Origin: CAXXOK01 sp001604115
Lineage (GTDB): Bacteria; Bacillota; Clostridia; Christensenellales; Aristaeellaceae
Assembly (NCBI GenBank): GCA_034928535.1
Contig: JAYFOV010000045.1
Coordinates: 1 to 64,000 of the forward strand
DNA: 64,000 nt
Direction: 5' to 3'
The translations under genes were made by a program, and so were the position numbers. The notes below the pieces were generated by a model. That model worked only from the letters and a program-made list of their open reading frames with translations. It did no database searches and was not told the origin of the DNA. Numbering within the stretch: the first letter of the stretch is position 1; every line of letters begins with the position of its first letter. Shown in pieces: positions 7,464 to 16,872 of the stretch.

Positions 7464-9779
7464 TCACTCGCTGACTTTGACAATCGGCGCGATGCTCAGG
7501 GCAAACTCCTTGAGTCCATATGCCGCAAACGAGATGACAATGCGAGCCTCAGAACCGCTCCCGCGAATTTCGACCACATTTCCTTCGCCAAATTTTCGGT
7601 GCATCACACGTTCGCCTTCTGCAAACAATTTGGCCATGGCGCTTTCTTGGAGCGGAGCCGCGGCCGAAGGGGTGAATCCCTTTTGCACACCCGCAATACC
7701 CAGCGCACTACTTTTCCCGCCGATACCCGCGCCCTGCGTTACGATTTTGGGCACCCCAAACGTCATCGGACCGGTGCTGGGCACACGCTCGGCATTCCGC
7801 CGGGGCGCCGGGTGGTTGTGCTGCCTACGATCCGGCTGGTTGGGGAAGCTGCGCTCGCGTTTGCTGATCCATTCATCGTCCATCAGACGCTTGGGGATTT
7901 CCGCAATAAAACGGCTGGGCGCGTTATAACTTAGCTGGTTGTAGAGCATGCGCTGCGATGCATAGCTCATGTACAGGTTTTGCATGGCTCGGGTGATGGC
8001 CACATAGCACAGGCGGCGCTCTTCTTCCAGGCGGTTTTCATCCTGCAGGCTGCGGGCGCTGGGGAACATGCCCTCTTCCAAGCCGGAAATGAAAACGGTG
8101 GGGAATTCAAGTCCCTTAGCACTGTGAATGGTCATGAGCGTAACGTACTCCGCAGCGGTTTCGGCTTTGTCCAGGTCTGTGATCAGGGCCACGTTTTCCA
8201 GATAGTTTTCTAAGGTCGGCTCATCGGATGCCTTCTCAAATTCCGCGACGGCTCCCAGGAACTCATCAATGTTTTCCAGCCTTGTTTTGGCTTCGTCTGA
8301 CAGGTCCCTTTCGTATTGCGCACGCAAACCGGTCTTGGAGATCAAGTGCAGCACAAAATCCGCCAGCGACATTTCTTCGCGCAGCATCACCAGTTCATTC
8401 ATCAAATCGCCAAACTCCCGCACACACTTGCGCGGTCGCGCAGAAAGCGTTTCCGGAAGATCCATCAAAGCGCTGTACAGCGGGATCTCCTTTTCGGTGG
8501 CATAGCGCACCAGTTCTAAAATGGTGCTTTCGCCAATGGCGCGCTTGGGTTGGTTGATGATACGGCGCAAGCTCACATCATCGCTGGGGTTGACGATGCA
8601 GCGCAGATAGGCGACGACGTCCTTAACTTCCTTGCGGTCATAGAAACGCAAGCCGCCATAGATGCGGTAGGGAATCGCGGCGCGCATGAGCATTTCTTCC
8701 AGAACACGGCTTTGCGCGTTGGTGCGGTACAGCACCGCAGTGTTGCCATACGGCTCGCCGGCCAGGTTGCGCTGATGGATGCGATCGCAGATCCAGGCGG
8801 CTTCTTCGCGCTCATCGCCCGCACAGAAAAGGCGGATGGGCTCGCCTGCCTTTGCATCCGTCCATAATGCTTTTTCTTTACGGCCTTCATTATGGGCAAT
8901 CACTTGATTGGCGGCTTCCAGAATGTTGGAGGTGCTGCGGTAATTCTGTTCCAGCTTGATCACTTTGGCAGCAGGAAAGTCTTTTTCAAAGTTCAGGATA
9001 TTGCGGATGTCCGCGCCCCGCCACCCATAGATGGACTGATCATCATCCCCGACCACACAGAGGTTCTGGCTCTGCTGTGTGAGCAGTTTGACCAGGGAGT
9101 ATTGAGCAAAGTTCGTATCCTGATACTCATCCACCAACACGTGGGAAAAGCGCTCGCGGTAGCTGGCCAGCACAGGCGGGTGGTCGGCAAACAACTCCAG
9201 CGTGCGCACCAGCAGATCATCAAAATCCAGCGCATTGGCGTTTTTAAGCCGCAACTCATACTGTACAAACACATCGTGAATCTGTTGGCTGTGGAAATCT
9301 TTGGGGGAATGCTGGAACCATTCGTCTGGCGAATACAGATGATTTTTGGCATCGCTGATCTTGCCGCGCACTTCGCGGGGGGTCAGCACCTTATCGTCAA
9401 TATTCAGGTGGCGCAATGCCTCCCGGAGCACGGTGGTCTGATCATCATCATCATATATGGTGAAGGAGCGCTTGTAGCCTAGCTTTTCAATATCCCTGCG
9501 GAGAATTTTGGCACACATGGCGTGAAACGTGCTCACCCACACATCGCTCGCCTGGTCTCCCACCAATGCGGCAATACGTTCCTTCATTTCTTTGGCGGCT
9601 TTGTTGGTAAAAGTGATAGCCAAAATATTCCATGGCTTTACGCCGTGGTCGATCAGGTTGGCGACTCGGTATGTGAGTGCGCGCGTCTTGCCACTTCCTG
9701 CACCGGCTAAAATCAGCACGGGGCCATCAAGTGTTTCAGCTGCCAAACGTTGCTGTGGGTTGAGCATATCCAAATTCAT
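7464..9779 (-). CDS. pcrA: ATP-dependent 3'-5' DNA helicase PcrA/UvrD
   Basis: A superfamily 1A helicase acting in nucleotide excision repair, removal of RecA filaments and rolling-circle replication. The 771-residue protein has Walker A GAGSGKT (residues 26-32), the Walker B region VLVDEYQDTN, GDDDQSIYGWRGAD (motif III), QNYRST (motif IV), the motif V region TIHSAKGLEFP and VAITRA (motif VI). The C-terminal tail ends in the Tudor-like RNA polymerase-interaction domain seen in PcrA (about residues 710-765). Start taken at the ATG beginning MNLDML, which matches the family; longer forms lack support. Confidence 0.97.
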   Translation of the reverse strand: MNLDMLNPQQRLAAETLDGPVLILAGAGSGKTRALTYRVANLIDHGVKPWNILAITFTNKAAKEMKERIAALVGDQASDVWVSTFHAMCAKILRRDIEKLGYKRSFTIYDDDDQTTVLREALRHLNIDDKVLTPREVRGKISDAKNHLYSPDEWFQHSPKDFHSQQIHDVFVQYELRLKNANALDFDDLLVRTLELFADHPPVLASYRERFSHVLVDEYQDTNFAQYSLVKLLTQQSQNLCVVGDDDQSIYGWRGADIRNILNFEKDFPAAKVIKLEQNYRSTSNILEAANQVIAHNEGRKEKALWTDAKAGEPIRLFCAGDEREEAAWICDRIHQRNLAGEPYGNTAVLYRTNAQSRVLEEMLMRAAIPYRIYGGLRFYDRKEVKDVVAYLRCIVNPSDDVSLRRIINQPKRAIGESTILELVRYATEKEIPLYSALMDLPETLSARPRKCVREFGDLMNELVMLREEMSLADFVLHLISKTGLRAQYERDLSDEAKTRLENIDEFLGAVAEFEKASDEPTLENYLENVALITDLDKAETAAEYVTLMTIHSAKGLEFPTVFISGLEEGMFPSARSLQDENRLEEERRLCYVAITRAMQNLYMSYASQRMLYNQLSYNAPSRFIAEIPKRLMDDEWISKRERSFPNQPDRRQHNHPAPRRNAERVPSTGPMTFGVPKIVTQGAGIGGKSSALGIAGVQKGFTPSAAAPLQESAMAKLFAEGERVMHRKFGEGNVVEIRGSGSEARIVISFAAYGLKEFALSIAPIVKVSE

Positions 9780-9826
9780 CTTTCCAACCTCATTCTCTCT
9801 TTTTCCACACCATCTGCCCGGGGGCA

Positions 9827-10120
9827 TCAATCAGGATCGATTTCTGCCAGCACACGGGTATAACCTTCTGCGCCATACAACAGCGACCGGTTTACGCGAC
9901 TGATGGTCGCGGTGCTCGCGCCTGTCTTTTTGGCGATCTCTTGATAGGTGATCTTTCGCTTGAGCATGAGCGCGACTTCCAGTCGCTGCGTGATGCTCAT
10001 GAGCTCGTTGACGGTAAGCACATCTTCACAGAAACGGTAAGCATCCTCCGTGGTGCGCAATGAAAGGAGCGCCTTCATCAACAGGTCGGTTTGCTCGTTC
10101 TGGATTTTCGGCGTAAACAT
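9827..10120 (-). CDS. YerC/YecD family TrpR-like DNA-binding protein
   Basis: A 97-residue helical protein with a TrpR-type helix-turn-helix: ITYQEIAKKTGASTATISRVNRS (about residues 57-79) and the upstream NELMSITQRLEVALML that forms the dimer core. YerC-family proteins sit directly upstream of pcrA in Bacillota, as here, but their ligand and targets are not well defined. The protein lacks other domains. It begins the minus-strand yerC-pcrA-ligA operon and could regulate it. Confidence 0.9.
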   Translation of the reverse strand: MFTPKIQNEQTDLLMKALLSLRTTEDAYRFCEDVLTVNELMSITQRLEVALMLKRKITYQEIAKKTGASTATISRVNRSLLYGAEGYTRVLAEIDPD

Positions 10121-10233
10121 CGCAAAGCCTCCGCTTCGTGTATCAACTCGTCAGGGACAACGGCACATTTTACAGACGCATCCCAAAGGTGCCGCGCACC
10201 CATATGCCCCTGCCGCAACCTTGTACTGTAACA

Positions 10234-10262
10234 ATTATACCACAACCGGGGTAAGATTGAAA
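10234..10262 (-). promoter_or_regulatory. Putative promoter of yerC-pcrA-ligA
   Basis: On the minus strand a perfect TATAAT (10234-10239) lies 17 nt from a weak -35 hexamer TTTCAA (10257-10262). The -10 box is 114 nt before the yerC start. Confidence 0.5.
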
Positions 10263-10537
10263 GGGAGGAATGCGGCAGAGGCTTATCCGGGCGCAAGGGA
10301 GGGTGCTTTTTGCGGCAAAGAGGAGATAGGGAACCGTGCTGGCGCACTGGCGCTTGAGAGCTCTTGCGCACGTTGGAACAGCCGTTATGTGGAAATATGG
10401 ATCGTCCCGGGAAAGGTATGAAAAGGTAACCTTATTATGTATGGCGGATAAAGAGCGAGGAAGCATGAAAATCCCTCTGAGCACCTGCGCATCCGGGCAA
10501 GCTACCGGAGTGTTAATCAGAGCGAAAATACAACAAA
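10263..10537. other. Intergenic stretch without a recognisable gene
   Basis: Between the yerC promoter and the rplS terminator I see no frame with a ribosome site and family resemblance, and no known structured RNA. Short frames on both strands here lack conserved character. An undescribed small RNA cannot be ruled out. Confidence 0.5.
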
Positions 10538-10562
10538 CCCGCCTCCCAAACAGGAAGGCGGG
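10538..10562 (-). terminator. Intrinsic terminator of rplS
   Basis: Stem CCCGCCT/AGGCGGG (10538-10544 with 10556-10562) and, read on the minus strand, a following T-rich run TTTGTTGTATTTT. Confidence 0.8.
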
Positions 10563-10605
10563 CTGTTTCGTTTACAGGCTAACGCATGCAAACGGTTGTG
10601 TTTGC

Positions 10606-10956
10606 TCACACGCGGGCGGCTTCTTTGATCTTGGCAGCCTTGCCCTGCAAGTTGCGCAGATAGTAGAGCTTTGCCCTGCGAACCTTACCCTTGCGGATGA
10701 CCTCAATGCGGTCAACGCGGCGGGAATGCAGCGGGAACGTGCGCTCCACACCGATGCCATAGCTCACGCGACGGACGGTGAACGTCTCGCGGATGCTGCC
10801 GTTACGGCGGGCGATCACAACGCCTTCAAAAGCCTGAAGACGCTCGCGGTCACCTTCCACAACCTTCACCCAAACACGGACGGTATCGCCGATGTTGAAT
10901 TCAGGCAGATCGGTACGAAGTTGAGCTTTCTCGATGGAACGAATGATGTCGCTCAT
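10606..10956 (-). CDS. rplS: 50S ribosomal protein L19
   Basis: A structural protein at the 30S-50S interface. The 116-residue sequence carries the L19 hallmarks FNIGDTVRVWVKVVEG, QAFEGVVIARRNG, the central RRVSYGIGVERTFPLHS, and KVRRAKLYYLRNLQGKAA near the C terminus. It is transcribed alone, between its own promoter (11040-11069) and terminator. In many Bacillota rplS follows trmD-rimM; that linkage is absent here. An AAGGAGG-like box lies before the ATG. Confidence 0.98.
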   Translation of the reverse strand: MSDIIRSIEKAQLRTDLPEFNIGDTVRVWVKVVEGDRERLQAFEGVVIARRNGSIRETFTVRRVSYGIGVERTFPLHSRRVDRIEVIRKGKVRRAKLYYLRNLQGKAAKIKEAARV

Positions 10957-11039
10957 ATCATGTGCCTCCTTCCCTCATAGACGTTCGTGCACGCTGGCCT
11001 TGAGCCAGAGCAGAGGACCGTCCGTTTGTCACAAAGTGA

Positions 11040-11069
11040 ATTATACCATGTGCCCGGCTTGGATTGCAA
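11040..11069 (-). promoter_or_regulatory. Promoter and leader of rplS
   Basis: Minus-strand TTGCAA (11064-11069), 18-nt spacer, TATAAT (11040-11045). The 75-nt leader that follows contains a small hairpin (CTGGC/GCCAG) and a GGAC-GTCC palindrome, which could serve ribosomal-protein feedback, although no known L19-leader motif was confirmed by eye. Confidence 0.75.
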
Positions 11070-11147
11070 GCATTATTTGAAATCGGAAAACGACTGTAAC
11101 AGCATAAGCTCAGTTTTGGAAATGTTTAGTCGGTATTTGTAACAAAC

Positions 11148-11176
11148 TTGCAACACACGTGCGATTGTTGTATAAT
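11148..11176 (+). promoter_or_regulatory. Promoter of the DUF3298-like gene
   Basis: TTGCAA (11148-11153), 17-nt spacer, perfect TATAAT (11171-11176). The untranslated leader is only about 20 nt, ending in the AGGAGG ribosome site. It is divergent from the rplS promoter and shares the same -35 sequence. Confidence 0.8.
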
Positions 11177-11202
11177 ATTTGTTCAAGCAAGGAGGGGTTT
11201 TG

Positions 11203-12381
11203 ATGCGTTTCATGCGCGTGCTTTCAGGCGTATTGTTCGGTTTGCTCTGGATCGGCGCAAGCCACATGCCGTGCATGGCCGAAGCCAAGGTTGCGGTGCC
11301 TTCCATAAGCGCCATCGAAACCGTCATAGGGGACAATATGGTGCGCTACCCTCAGCTCACCGGCATGACTGATGAACAGACGCAGGAACGGATCAACAAC
11401 GCGATTGTGGAACTGGGAAGTGTTGCGCAGCGTATGATCACCCTGGCTACTTTGCAGCCCGGCGGCACAGGCCTGATGGTGGATTATGATGCTTTTCTCA
11501 AGGGAAACGTCTTGTCTGGCGTGATCGATGCCGTCGGCGTGATGGAAAATGGCCGCAGCGGGCAGGCGTATGCTCCTTTTGCCTTTGACCTGAACACGGG
11601 CATGCCCCTGACCCTGGATGCCTTATTCTCGGATGTGCCCAGCGCGGTCTCATGGATGGAGGATCGGCTTTCAGCCACCTATTTAGATGAACTGGGCAGC
11701 TATGTGGTCAATGCAGAACTTTCGCCATTGCCAGCCACGCACTTTTCGTTTGACCAGACTGGCATCACCTTTTATTACCCCCAGAATCAGTTCTCGCTGG
11801 TGTCGGGGTATGGCGGCGCGGCGCATTTTACCTTTGGGGAGTTGCACGAGCTGCTGCGGACGGAGCCCGATGCTATACCGGCCGCACTGGGCCTGCTTCC
11901 AGAGGCACTGAGCAATGCGCAGATCAAAGCTGCCATTACCCATCTGGCGTCGCAAGGCATGCTCCCGGGCATACCGGTGAAACTGTCTGATCCGATGCCG
12001 GATGTGATCGCGCAATACCGTTTACTGCGCGAACCCGATCAATACCCCGGGGGGCGTTACTGTCAGATGGAAGCGCCTATGTTCCGTCAGACATTGATCC
12101 TGACGGATGCGCTGACCGCTGGGTATGACCACGCGGTGGTCAACGGCATCCTGAGCTACCGCGCAAATTTGTTTGGCATCCAGGTAGGCGTGACCACACA
12201 AACCCGTTGGCGAGAGATTTTGGGGACACCCGAAAACACAGTGGAATTTGATGAATCGTTGGCTTCCAGCTATGCTTTACCCATGGGCACCGCGGATTAC
12301 TATCAATTGGATGGCGCGCAACTGCTGCTGTACGCCGATACGGATGGCGTTTTATATGCAGTCAGGCTCACGTTATCATGA
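11203..12381 (+). CDS. Secreted protein with RsiV/DUF3298-like region
   Basis: A 392-residue exported protein. Residues 1 to about 28 form a signal peptide ending near the Met-Ala-Glu-Ala region. The middle part contains FAFDLNTGMPLTLDALF and later FYYPQNQFSLVSGYGGAAHFTF, resembling the DUF3298 domain seen at the C terminus of RsiV (a lysozyme-binding anti-sigma factor) and of PdaC-like proteins. The last 90 residues (GIQVGVTTQTRWREILGTP) resemble a small SmpA/DUF4309-type module. Function unknown; an extracellular sensor or wall-associated role is only a guess. The ATG follows AGGAGG by 7 nt. The ftsK gene begins 16 nt after its stop. Confidence 0.75.
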   Translation: MRFMRVLSGVLFGLLWIGASHMPCMAEAKVAVPSISAIETVIGDNMVRYPQLTGMTDEQTQERINNAIVELGSVAQRMITLATLQPGGTGLMVDYDAFLKGNVLSGVIDAVGVMENGRSGQAYAPFAFDLNTGMPLTLDALFSDVPSAVSWMEDRLSATYLDELGSYVVNAELSPLPATHFSFDQTGITFYYPQNQFSLVSGYGGAAHFTFGELHELLRTEPDAIPAALGLLPEALSNAQIKAAITHLASQGMLPGIPVKLSDPMPDVIAQYRLLREPDQYPGGRYCQMEAPMFRQTLILTDALTAGYDHAVVNGILSYRANLFGIQVGVTTQTRWREILGTPENTVEFDESLASSYALPMGTADYYQLDGAQLLLYADTDGVLYAVRLTLS

Positions 12382-12397
12382 TGAGTACGGAGGATAT

Positions 12398-15300
12398 ATG
12401 CATAAGGCGAAACGGGGCAGGGCAAAATCCTATGATTCGGATGGGCTGATGATGCGCAGCGTGATCGGCGTACTGTTGATTGCGCTGGGTGTGCTGTCCA
12501 TCATTTCCATTGTTGGCAACATCCAAGGAGCAGTGTTTGCCATCGTCAAAGATATTATGCAGGGCTTGGGAGGCGTTTTATGCCTGGCCGTTCCGATCCT
12601 GCTGATTTGGGGCGGCGCATTGGCGGCATTTTCCGCATACCATAAAGCGCCGGTGCGCGCTTTTCTTTTCGTGCTGGGTTTTTATATATTTGCGCTGGGC
12701 ATCATCAATTTGTTGAGCAAGGTGGGCACTGTATCGTTTGTGGAGTATCTGATCACCTACAACCGAAGCAACACACCGCTTGAGCCCAACCCGGGCGGCT
12801 ACTGGCAGGTACTCCAGTCCGCTTTTACCGTCTGTGCCGCCAGCGGAACCTTTGCCGGCGCGATCGGTATGCTGACCGCATGGCCGCTATGGACGTTTGC
12901 CGGCACTACGATTGGCGTTGTGATTCTGGGCGTGTTGTGCCTGCTTTGCGCGATGTTTTTCGTACGGTTTGATATTATTGGGCACTTCCGCCAATACCGG
13001 GAAAGCAGTGACGAACGCCTGGAAAAGCGTGAGGTGGAGAAGCAGCGCAAAGCTCTGCAAAAAGAGCAGGAAAAGCAGCGGAAGACAGAAGCAAAACAAA
13101 CCAACGAGTTGCTCAAACCCGCATGGATGCGAAAAAACAACCCAGATACGGCGCGGGTAGCCGCCCAGAATCCCGCTGGGGGCGATGTGTACCGTGATGC
13201 CGCCATGGCTTTTGCGGGCGGTGCGTACTTGCAGGGAAACCTGCAATCACCGGGGATGCCGGTGCAACAAACCATGATGATGCCGCCGACCCAGGGCACT
13301 GCGCAGCTGTATGATGAGATGATTGTGCCGGAAATGCCCGATGGAGGCCAAACCTCGGGCTTCAAAGTCAAATTGCCGCTGCTGGGGCGGCGCGCCATCA
13401 GCGAACCAGCCACCCAGCCTGCTTCGCAGCCGCAACAGGCTACAACGCCGCTGGATCGGGATGCGCAAAAAGTGATGGAGCGCATGGAGGCCAACCGTAA
13501 ACGCAAGCAAAGCCTGACCCGCGAAATACAGGGCGGGGAAGATGGCGGGCTGGTTTACCCGGAAACCTTTCCCGGCAAGCTAAACGCTACGGCAGGCATT
13601 CCAGCGGGAGCCAACATGCCGCAGGGCGGCGTAAGCTCTCCCACGCCCACGCATACCCACGCTGATCCCGGCGGCAGCCCCCAGCAACCGACCTACCAAG
13701 CACCGCAGGGGCAGATGGCAGACGGCCAAAGCAGCATTCACGCCGCTCAGCTGGCCTTTGCCAGGCAAGCGGCTGCCTACCAGCCGCCGCACGCAGCGCA
13801 ACCACACGCCGAAGTAGCGCCTTCTGCGCAAGATCCCTATCAGGCCTACCGCAAACCTGCCGAAACGGAGCGGATCGGGCAGCCTGTGATCAAGCTGCCC
13901 AAACAGATCGAAGGGGATGCCGGCAAGCCGCTGTCCAAAGTCAAAAAGCCTTATCCCTACCCCATGATCGAGCTGCTGAATCTAAACACTCAAACCCTGC
14001 CGGACACCACGGAGCTGGATCGAGCCAATGCTGCCAAGCTGGAACAAACGCTGGAAAGCTTCGGCATCCCGGCGCGCGTGCAGCGCGTGACGCATGGGCC
14101 TGCCGTCACCCGCTTTGAGTTGGGGCTGATCTCCAGCGGCATCAATGTCAAGCGAATCATGAACATTGCGGACAACATCGCCCTGGACATGGCTGCCAAT
14201 GGCGGTGTGCGCATTGAGGTGCCCATCCCCGGCACCAACCTCTTTGGCGTGGAGATCCCCAACAAGGAGATTATCGGTGTATCGCTGGCAGAGGTGCTCA
14301 CCAGTCCGGAGATGACCAAAGCCAAGTCGCCATTGTCTGTTTCGCTGGGCAAGGACATTGCGGGCAGACCGGTCATATGCGATTTGGCTAAAATGCCACA
14401 TCTGCTCATTGCGGGACAAACCGGCAGCGGCAAATCGGTCTGCATCAACGCGATCATCAACAGCCTTTTGTACCGTGCCTCACCGGACGAAGTGCGCATG
14501 ATCATGATCGACCCCAAAGTGGTCGAGTTGCAGGGCTACAATAAAGTGCCGCACCTGCTCATCCCTGTAGTCAGTGATCCGCATAAGGCAGCGGGAGCGC
14601 TTGCCTGGGCCGTTCAGGAAATGCTGGACCGGTACCACAAAATGCAGAGCAAGGGCGTGCGGGAGCTTTCCGCCTATAATGCCAAGGTGTCGGGTGACGA
14701 GCCGAAGCTGCCCCGTATCGTGATCATTATCGACGAGCTTTCGGACTTGATGCTGGCCTGCAAAAAAGAGGTGGAGGAAAGCATCATCCGTCTGGCACAA
14801 TTGGCACGCGCGGCAGGCATCCATGTGATTGTGGCCACCCAGCGGCCAACGGTCAACGTGATCACTGGCCTGATCAAGGCAAATATCCCCTCACGGATTG
14901 CCTTTGCCGTTGCATCCAGCATCGACAGCCGTACCATTCTGGATATGAACGGTGCCGAAAAACTGCTGGGCAAAGGCGATATGTTCTACTACCCGACGGG
15001 CGAAAAGGCGCCGCTGCGCGTGCAAGGATGCTTTGTGAGCGATGCGGAGATCAGCAACATCGTCGATTACATCGGCATGAACTCCGATACGGACTATGAT
15101 GACCGAATCAACCAGATCATGGATGCCAGCGATATGCCGGACGCGGACAGCACGGCAGACAGCGGTGATGATGGCGATGCGGATGACCGTCTGCAGGAAG
15201 CCATTGAAATGATCCTGACCGACGGGCAGGCAAGCATCAGCATGCTACAGCGGCGCATGAAAATCGGCTATGCGCGCGCGGGCAGATTGATCGACATCAT

Positions 15301-15403
15301 GGCAAGCAAGGGCATCATCAGCAAAAGCGCCGGAAGCAAACCGCGCGAAATTCTGATGAGCTATGAGCAATATCTGCAGCAGAAAGACATGTTGCTGCGC
15401 TAA
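12398..15403 (+). CDS. ftsK: DNA translocase FtsK/SpoIIIE
   Basis: A membrane-anchored hexameric ATPase that pumps chromosomal DNA through the closing septum. The 1001-residue protein has four to five N-terminal membrane segments within residues 20-185, a short coiled region rich in Lys/Gln/Glu, a long low-complexity linker rich in Pro, Gln and Ala (about 290-520), then the motor: Walker A GQTGSGKS (673-680), the Walker B region IVIIIDELSDLML, and a C-terminal winged-helix gamma domain (SISMLQRRMKIGYARAGRL) that reads KOPS/SRS sequences. It is longer than B. subtilis SpoIIIE because of the linker. The ATG after TACGGAGG was chosen; the frame remains open for 150 nt upstream inside the preceding gene. 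Confidence 0.96.
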   Translation: MHKAKRGRAKSYDSDGLMMRSVIGVLLIALGVLSIISIVGNIQGAVFAIVKDIMQGLGGVLCLAVPILLIWGGALAAFSAYHKAPVRAFLFVLGFYIFALGIINLLSKVGTVSFVEYLITYNRSNTPLEPNPGGYWQVLQSAFTVCAASGTFAGAIGMLTAWPLWTFAGTTIGVVILGVLCLLCAMFFVRFDIIGHFRQYRESSDERLEKREVEKQRKALQKEQEKQRKTEAKQTNELLKPAWMRKNNPDTARVAAQNPAGGDVYRDAAMAFAGGAYLQGNLQSPGMPVQQTMMMPPTQGTAQLYDEMIVPEMPDGGQTSGFKVKLPLLGRRAISEPATQPASQPQQATTPLDRDAQKVMERMEANRKRKQSLTREIQGGEDGGLVYPETFPGKLNATAGIPAGANMPQGGVSSPTPTHTHADPGGSPQQPTYQAPQGQMADGQSSIHAAQLAFARQAAAYQPPHAAQPHAEVAPSAQDPYQAYRKPAETERIGQPVIKLPKQIEGDAGKPLSKVKKPYPYPMIELLNLNTQTLPDTTELDRANAAKLEQTLESFGIPARVQRVTHGPAVTRFELGLISSGINVKRIMNIADNIALDMAANGGVRIEVPIPGTNLFGVEIPNKEIIGVSLAEVLTSPEMTKAKSPLSVSLGKDIAGRPVICDLAKMPHLLIAGQTGSGKSVCINAIINSLLYRASPDEVRMIMIDPKVVELQGYNKVPHLLIPVVSDPHKAAGALAWAVQEMLDRYHKMQSKGVRELSAYNAKVSGDEPKLPRIVIIIDELSDLMLACKKEVEESIIRLAQLARAAGIHVIVATQRPTVNVITGLIKANIPSRIAFAVASSIDSRTILDMNGAEKLLGKGDMFYYPTGEKAPLRVQGCFVSDAEISNIVDYIGMNSDTDYDDRINQIMDASDMPDADSTADSGDDGDADDRLQEAIEMILTDGQASISMLQRRMKIGYARAGRLIDIMASKGIISKSAGSKPREILMSYEQYLQQKDMLLR

Positions 15404-15512
15404 GCGCTGTTCGCCAGGCATCCGCGCACGGCGTAAGGGTGTTTGACTGTAATAAACCCTGAAAACCATCGCATACAAGGCGTGCACGCATCACGGAAAC
15501 TTGCGCCATTCC

Positions 15513-15542
15513 TTGACAATGCTCGGAAAGCGCGTGTATAAT
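15513..15542 (+). promoter_or_regulatory. Promoter of hisS-aspS
   Basis: Perfect TTGACA (15513-15518) and TATAAT (15537-15542) with an 18-nt spacer. The leader is only about 25 nt, too short for a T-box. Confidence 0.9.
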
Positions 15543-15573
15543 CCACATTAACCGCAATTTTGAGGTGACGCAG

Positions 15574-16869
15574 ATGCTGACCAGAATCCCCAAGGGTACC
15601 AAGGATGTTTTGCCTTCCGAAAGCCCAAGGCTGCAGGCGATCGAAGCCGTAATGCGTGAGAAAACACGCCTGGCGGGGTATGCGGAAATCCGCACGCCCG
15701 TTTTTGAGCATACGGAGCTTTTTACACGAACTGCTGGCGAAACCAGCGATGTCGTGCGCAAAGAAATGTATACCTTCAAGGATAAAGGCGACCGCTCCAT
15801 CACGCTCAAGCCGGAAAGCACGGCAGGCGTTGTGCGCGCCTTTATTGAGTCTGGTTTGTATGCGCAGGCGCTGCCCCTGAAGGTTTACTACCTCTATGCA
15901 CCGCATTTCCGCTACGAAGCGCCGCAATCCGGCCGTTTCCGGGAGCACCACCAGTTTGGCATGGAGTGCTTTGGCGCCGCGCAGGCATCTGCGGATGCGG
16001 AGCTTATCCTGACTGCGATGGACGTTCTCACCACGGTGGGACTTACCAATGTTGCGCTGCGAATCAACTCGATCGGATGCCCCAACTGTCGCCCGGCATA
16101 CCAGCAGCTGCTGCGGGATTTTCTGCAACAGCGTACCGACAAGCTTTGTAAGGATTGTGTGGAGCGCACGCAAACGAATCCTCTGCGGGTGCTGGACTGC
16201 AAAAACCCTGCCTGCCAAGCAGAGCTTAAGGATGCGCCTCGCATGCTGGATCACCTTTGCGAGGAATGCTCCGCACACTTTACGGATCTCAAGCGATATC
16301 TGGACGTTGCGGATGCACCCTACCAGATTGATACCGGCATTGTTCGCGGGCTGGACTATTATACCAAGACGGTTTTCGAACTGACGACCGATACCGCCAA
16401 CGGAACACTTACCGCTTGCGGTGGCGGACGCTATGATAAACTGGTGGAAGAGATCGGCGGCCCAAGCATTCCCGCGGTTGGCTTCGGGATGGGGATAGAG
16501 CGCGTGATCATGTTGCTGGATCAGCTTGCGCCGGAAGACCAACGCCTGCAGGTCATGAGCAATGCGCCGGATGTGTTTGTAGCCTGCCTGAACAAGTCGC
16601 TTGCCACCAAGGCCTTTGAGCTGTTGCTGGCATTGCGCGGCGCAGGGCTCAAGGCGGATATGGATCATGCGGCGCGAAGCCTCAAGGCGCAGTTCAAATA
16701 TGCCGACAAACTTGGCGCCACGTATGTAGCCATCCTGGGAGATGACGAGCTGGCCAAGGGCGTGGTCAAGATTCGCAACATGGCAACCAAGGAAGAGGAA
16801 GAACTACCGCTGCACAGCGCGGCGGAAGCCCTCCGGGATCGCATCGTAACGCAGTTGAAGGAGGCATAA
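15574..16869 (+). CDS. hisS: Histidyl-tRNA synthetase
   Basis: A class II aminoacyl-tRNA synthetase charging tRNA-His. The 431-residue chain has the N-terminal PKGTKDVLP, motif 2 (YYLYAPHFRYEAPQSGRFREH), the histidine A box GLDYYTKTVFE, motif 3 (VGFGMGIERVIMLL) and an anticodon-binding domain at the C terminus. The start is decided by the ribosome site: GAGG at 15562-15565 overlaps a GTG at 15565 and so must serve the ATG at 15574. It carries a small four-Cys insertion (CPNC and CKDC) seen in many clostridial HisRS. aspS follows after 3 nt. Confidence 0.97.
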   Translation: MLTRIPKGTKDVLPSESPRLQAIEAVMREKTRLAGYAEIRTPVFEHTELFTRTAGETSDVVRKEMYTFKDKGDRSITLKPESTAGVVRAFIESGLYAQALPLKVYYLYAPHFRYEAPQSGRFREHHQFGMECFGAAQASADAELILTAMDVLTTVGLTNVALRINSIGCPNCRPAYQQLLRDFLQQRTDKLCKDCVERTQTNPLRVLDCKNPACQAELKDAPRMLDHLCEECSAHFTDLKRYLDVADAPYQIDTGIVRGLDYYTKTVFELTTDTANGTLTACGGGRYDKLVEEIGGPSIPAVGFGMGIERVIMLLDQLAPEDQRLQVMSNAPDVFVACLNKSLATKAFELLLALRGAGLKADMDHAARSLKAQFKYADKLGATYVAILGDDELAKGVVKIRNMATKEEEELPLHSAAEALRDRIVTQLKEA

Positions 16870-16872
16870 TCC

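Noticed and set aside
10263..10537. SRP RNA, 6S RNA or tmRNA in the gap between yerC and rplS
   Set aside because: None of the conserved sequence blocks of these RNAs is present on either strand.
15404..15573. T-box or other leader control of hisS
   Set aside because: The promoter ends at 15542, leaving only about 25 nt of leader, and no T-box sequence is present.
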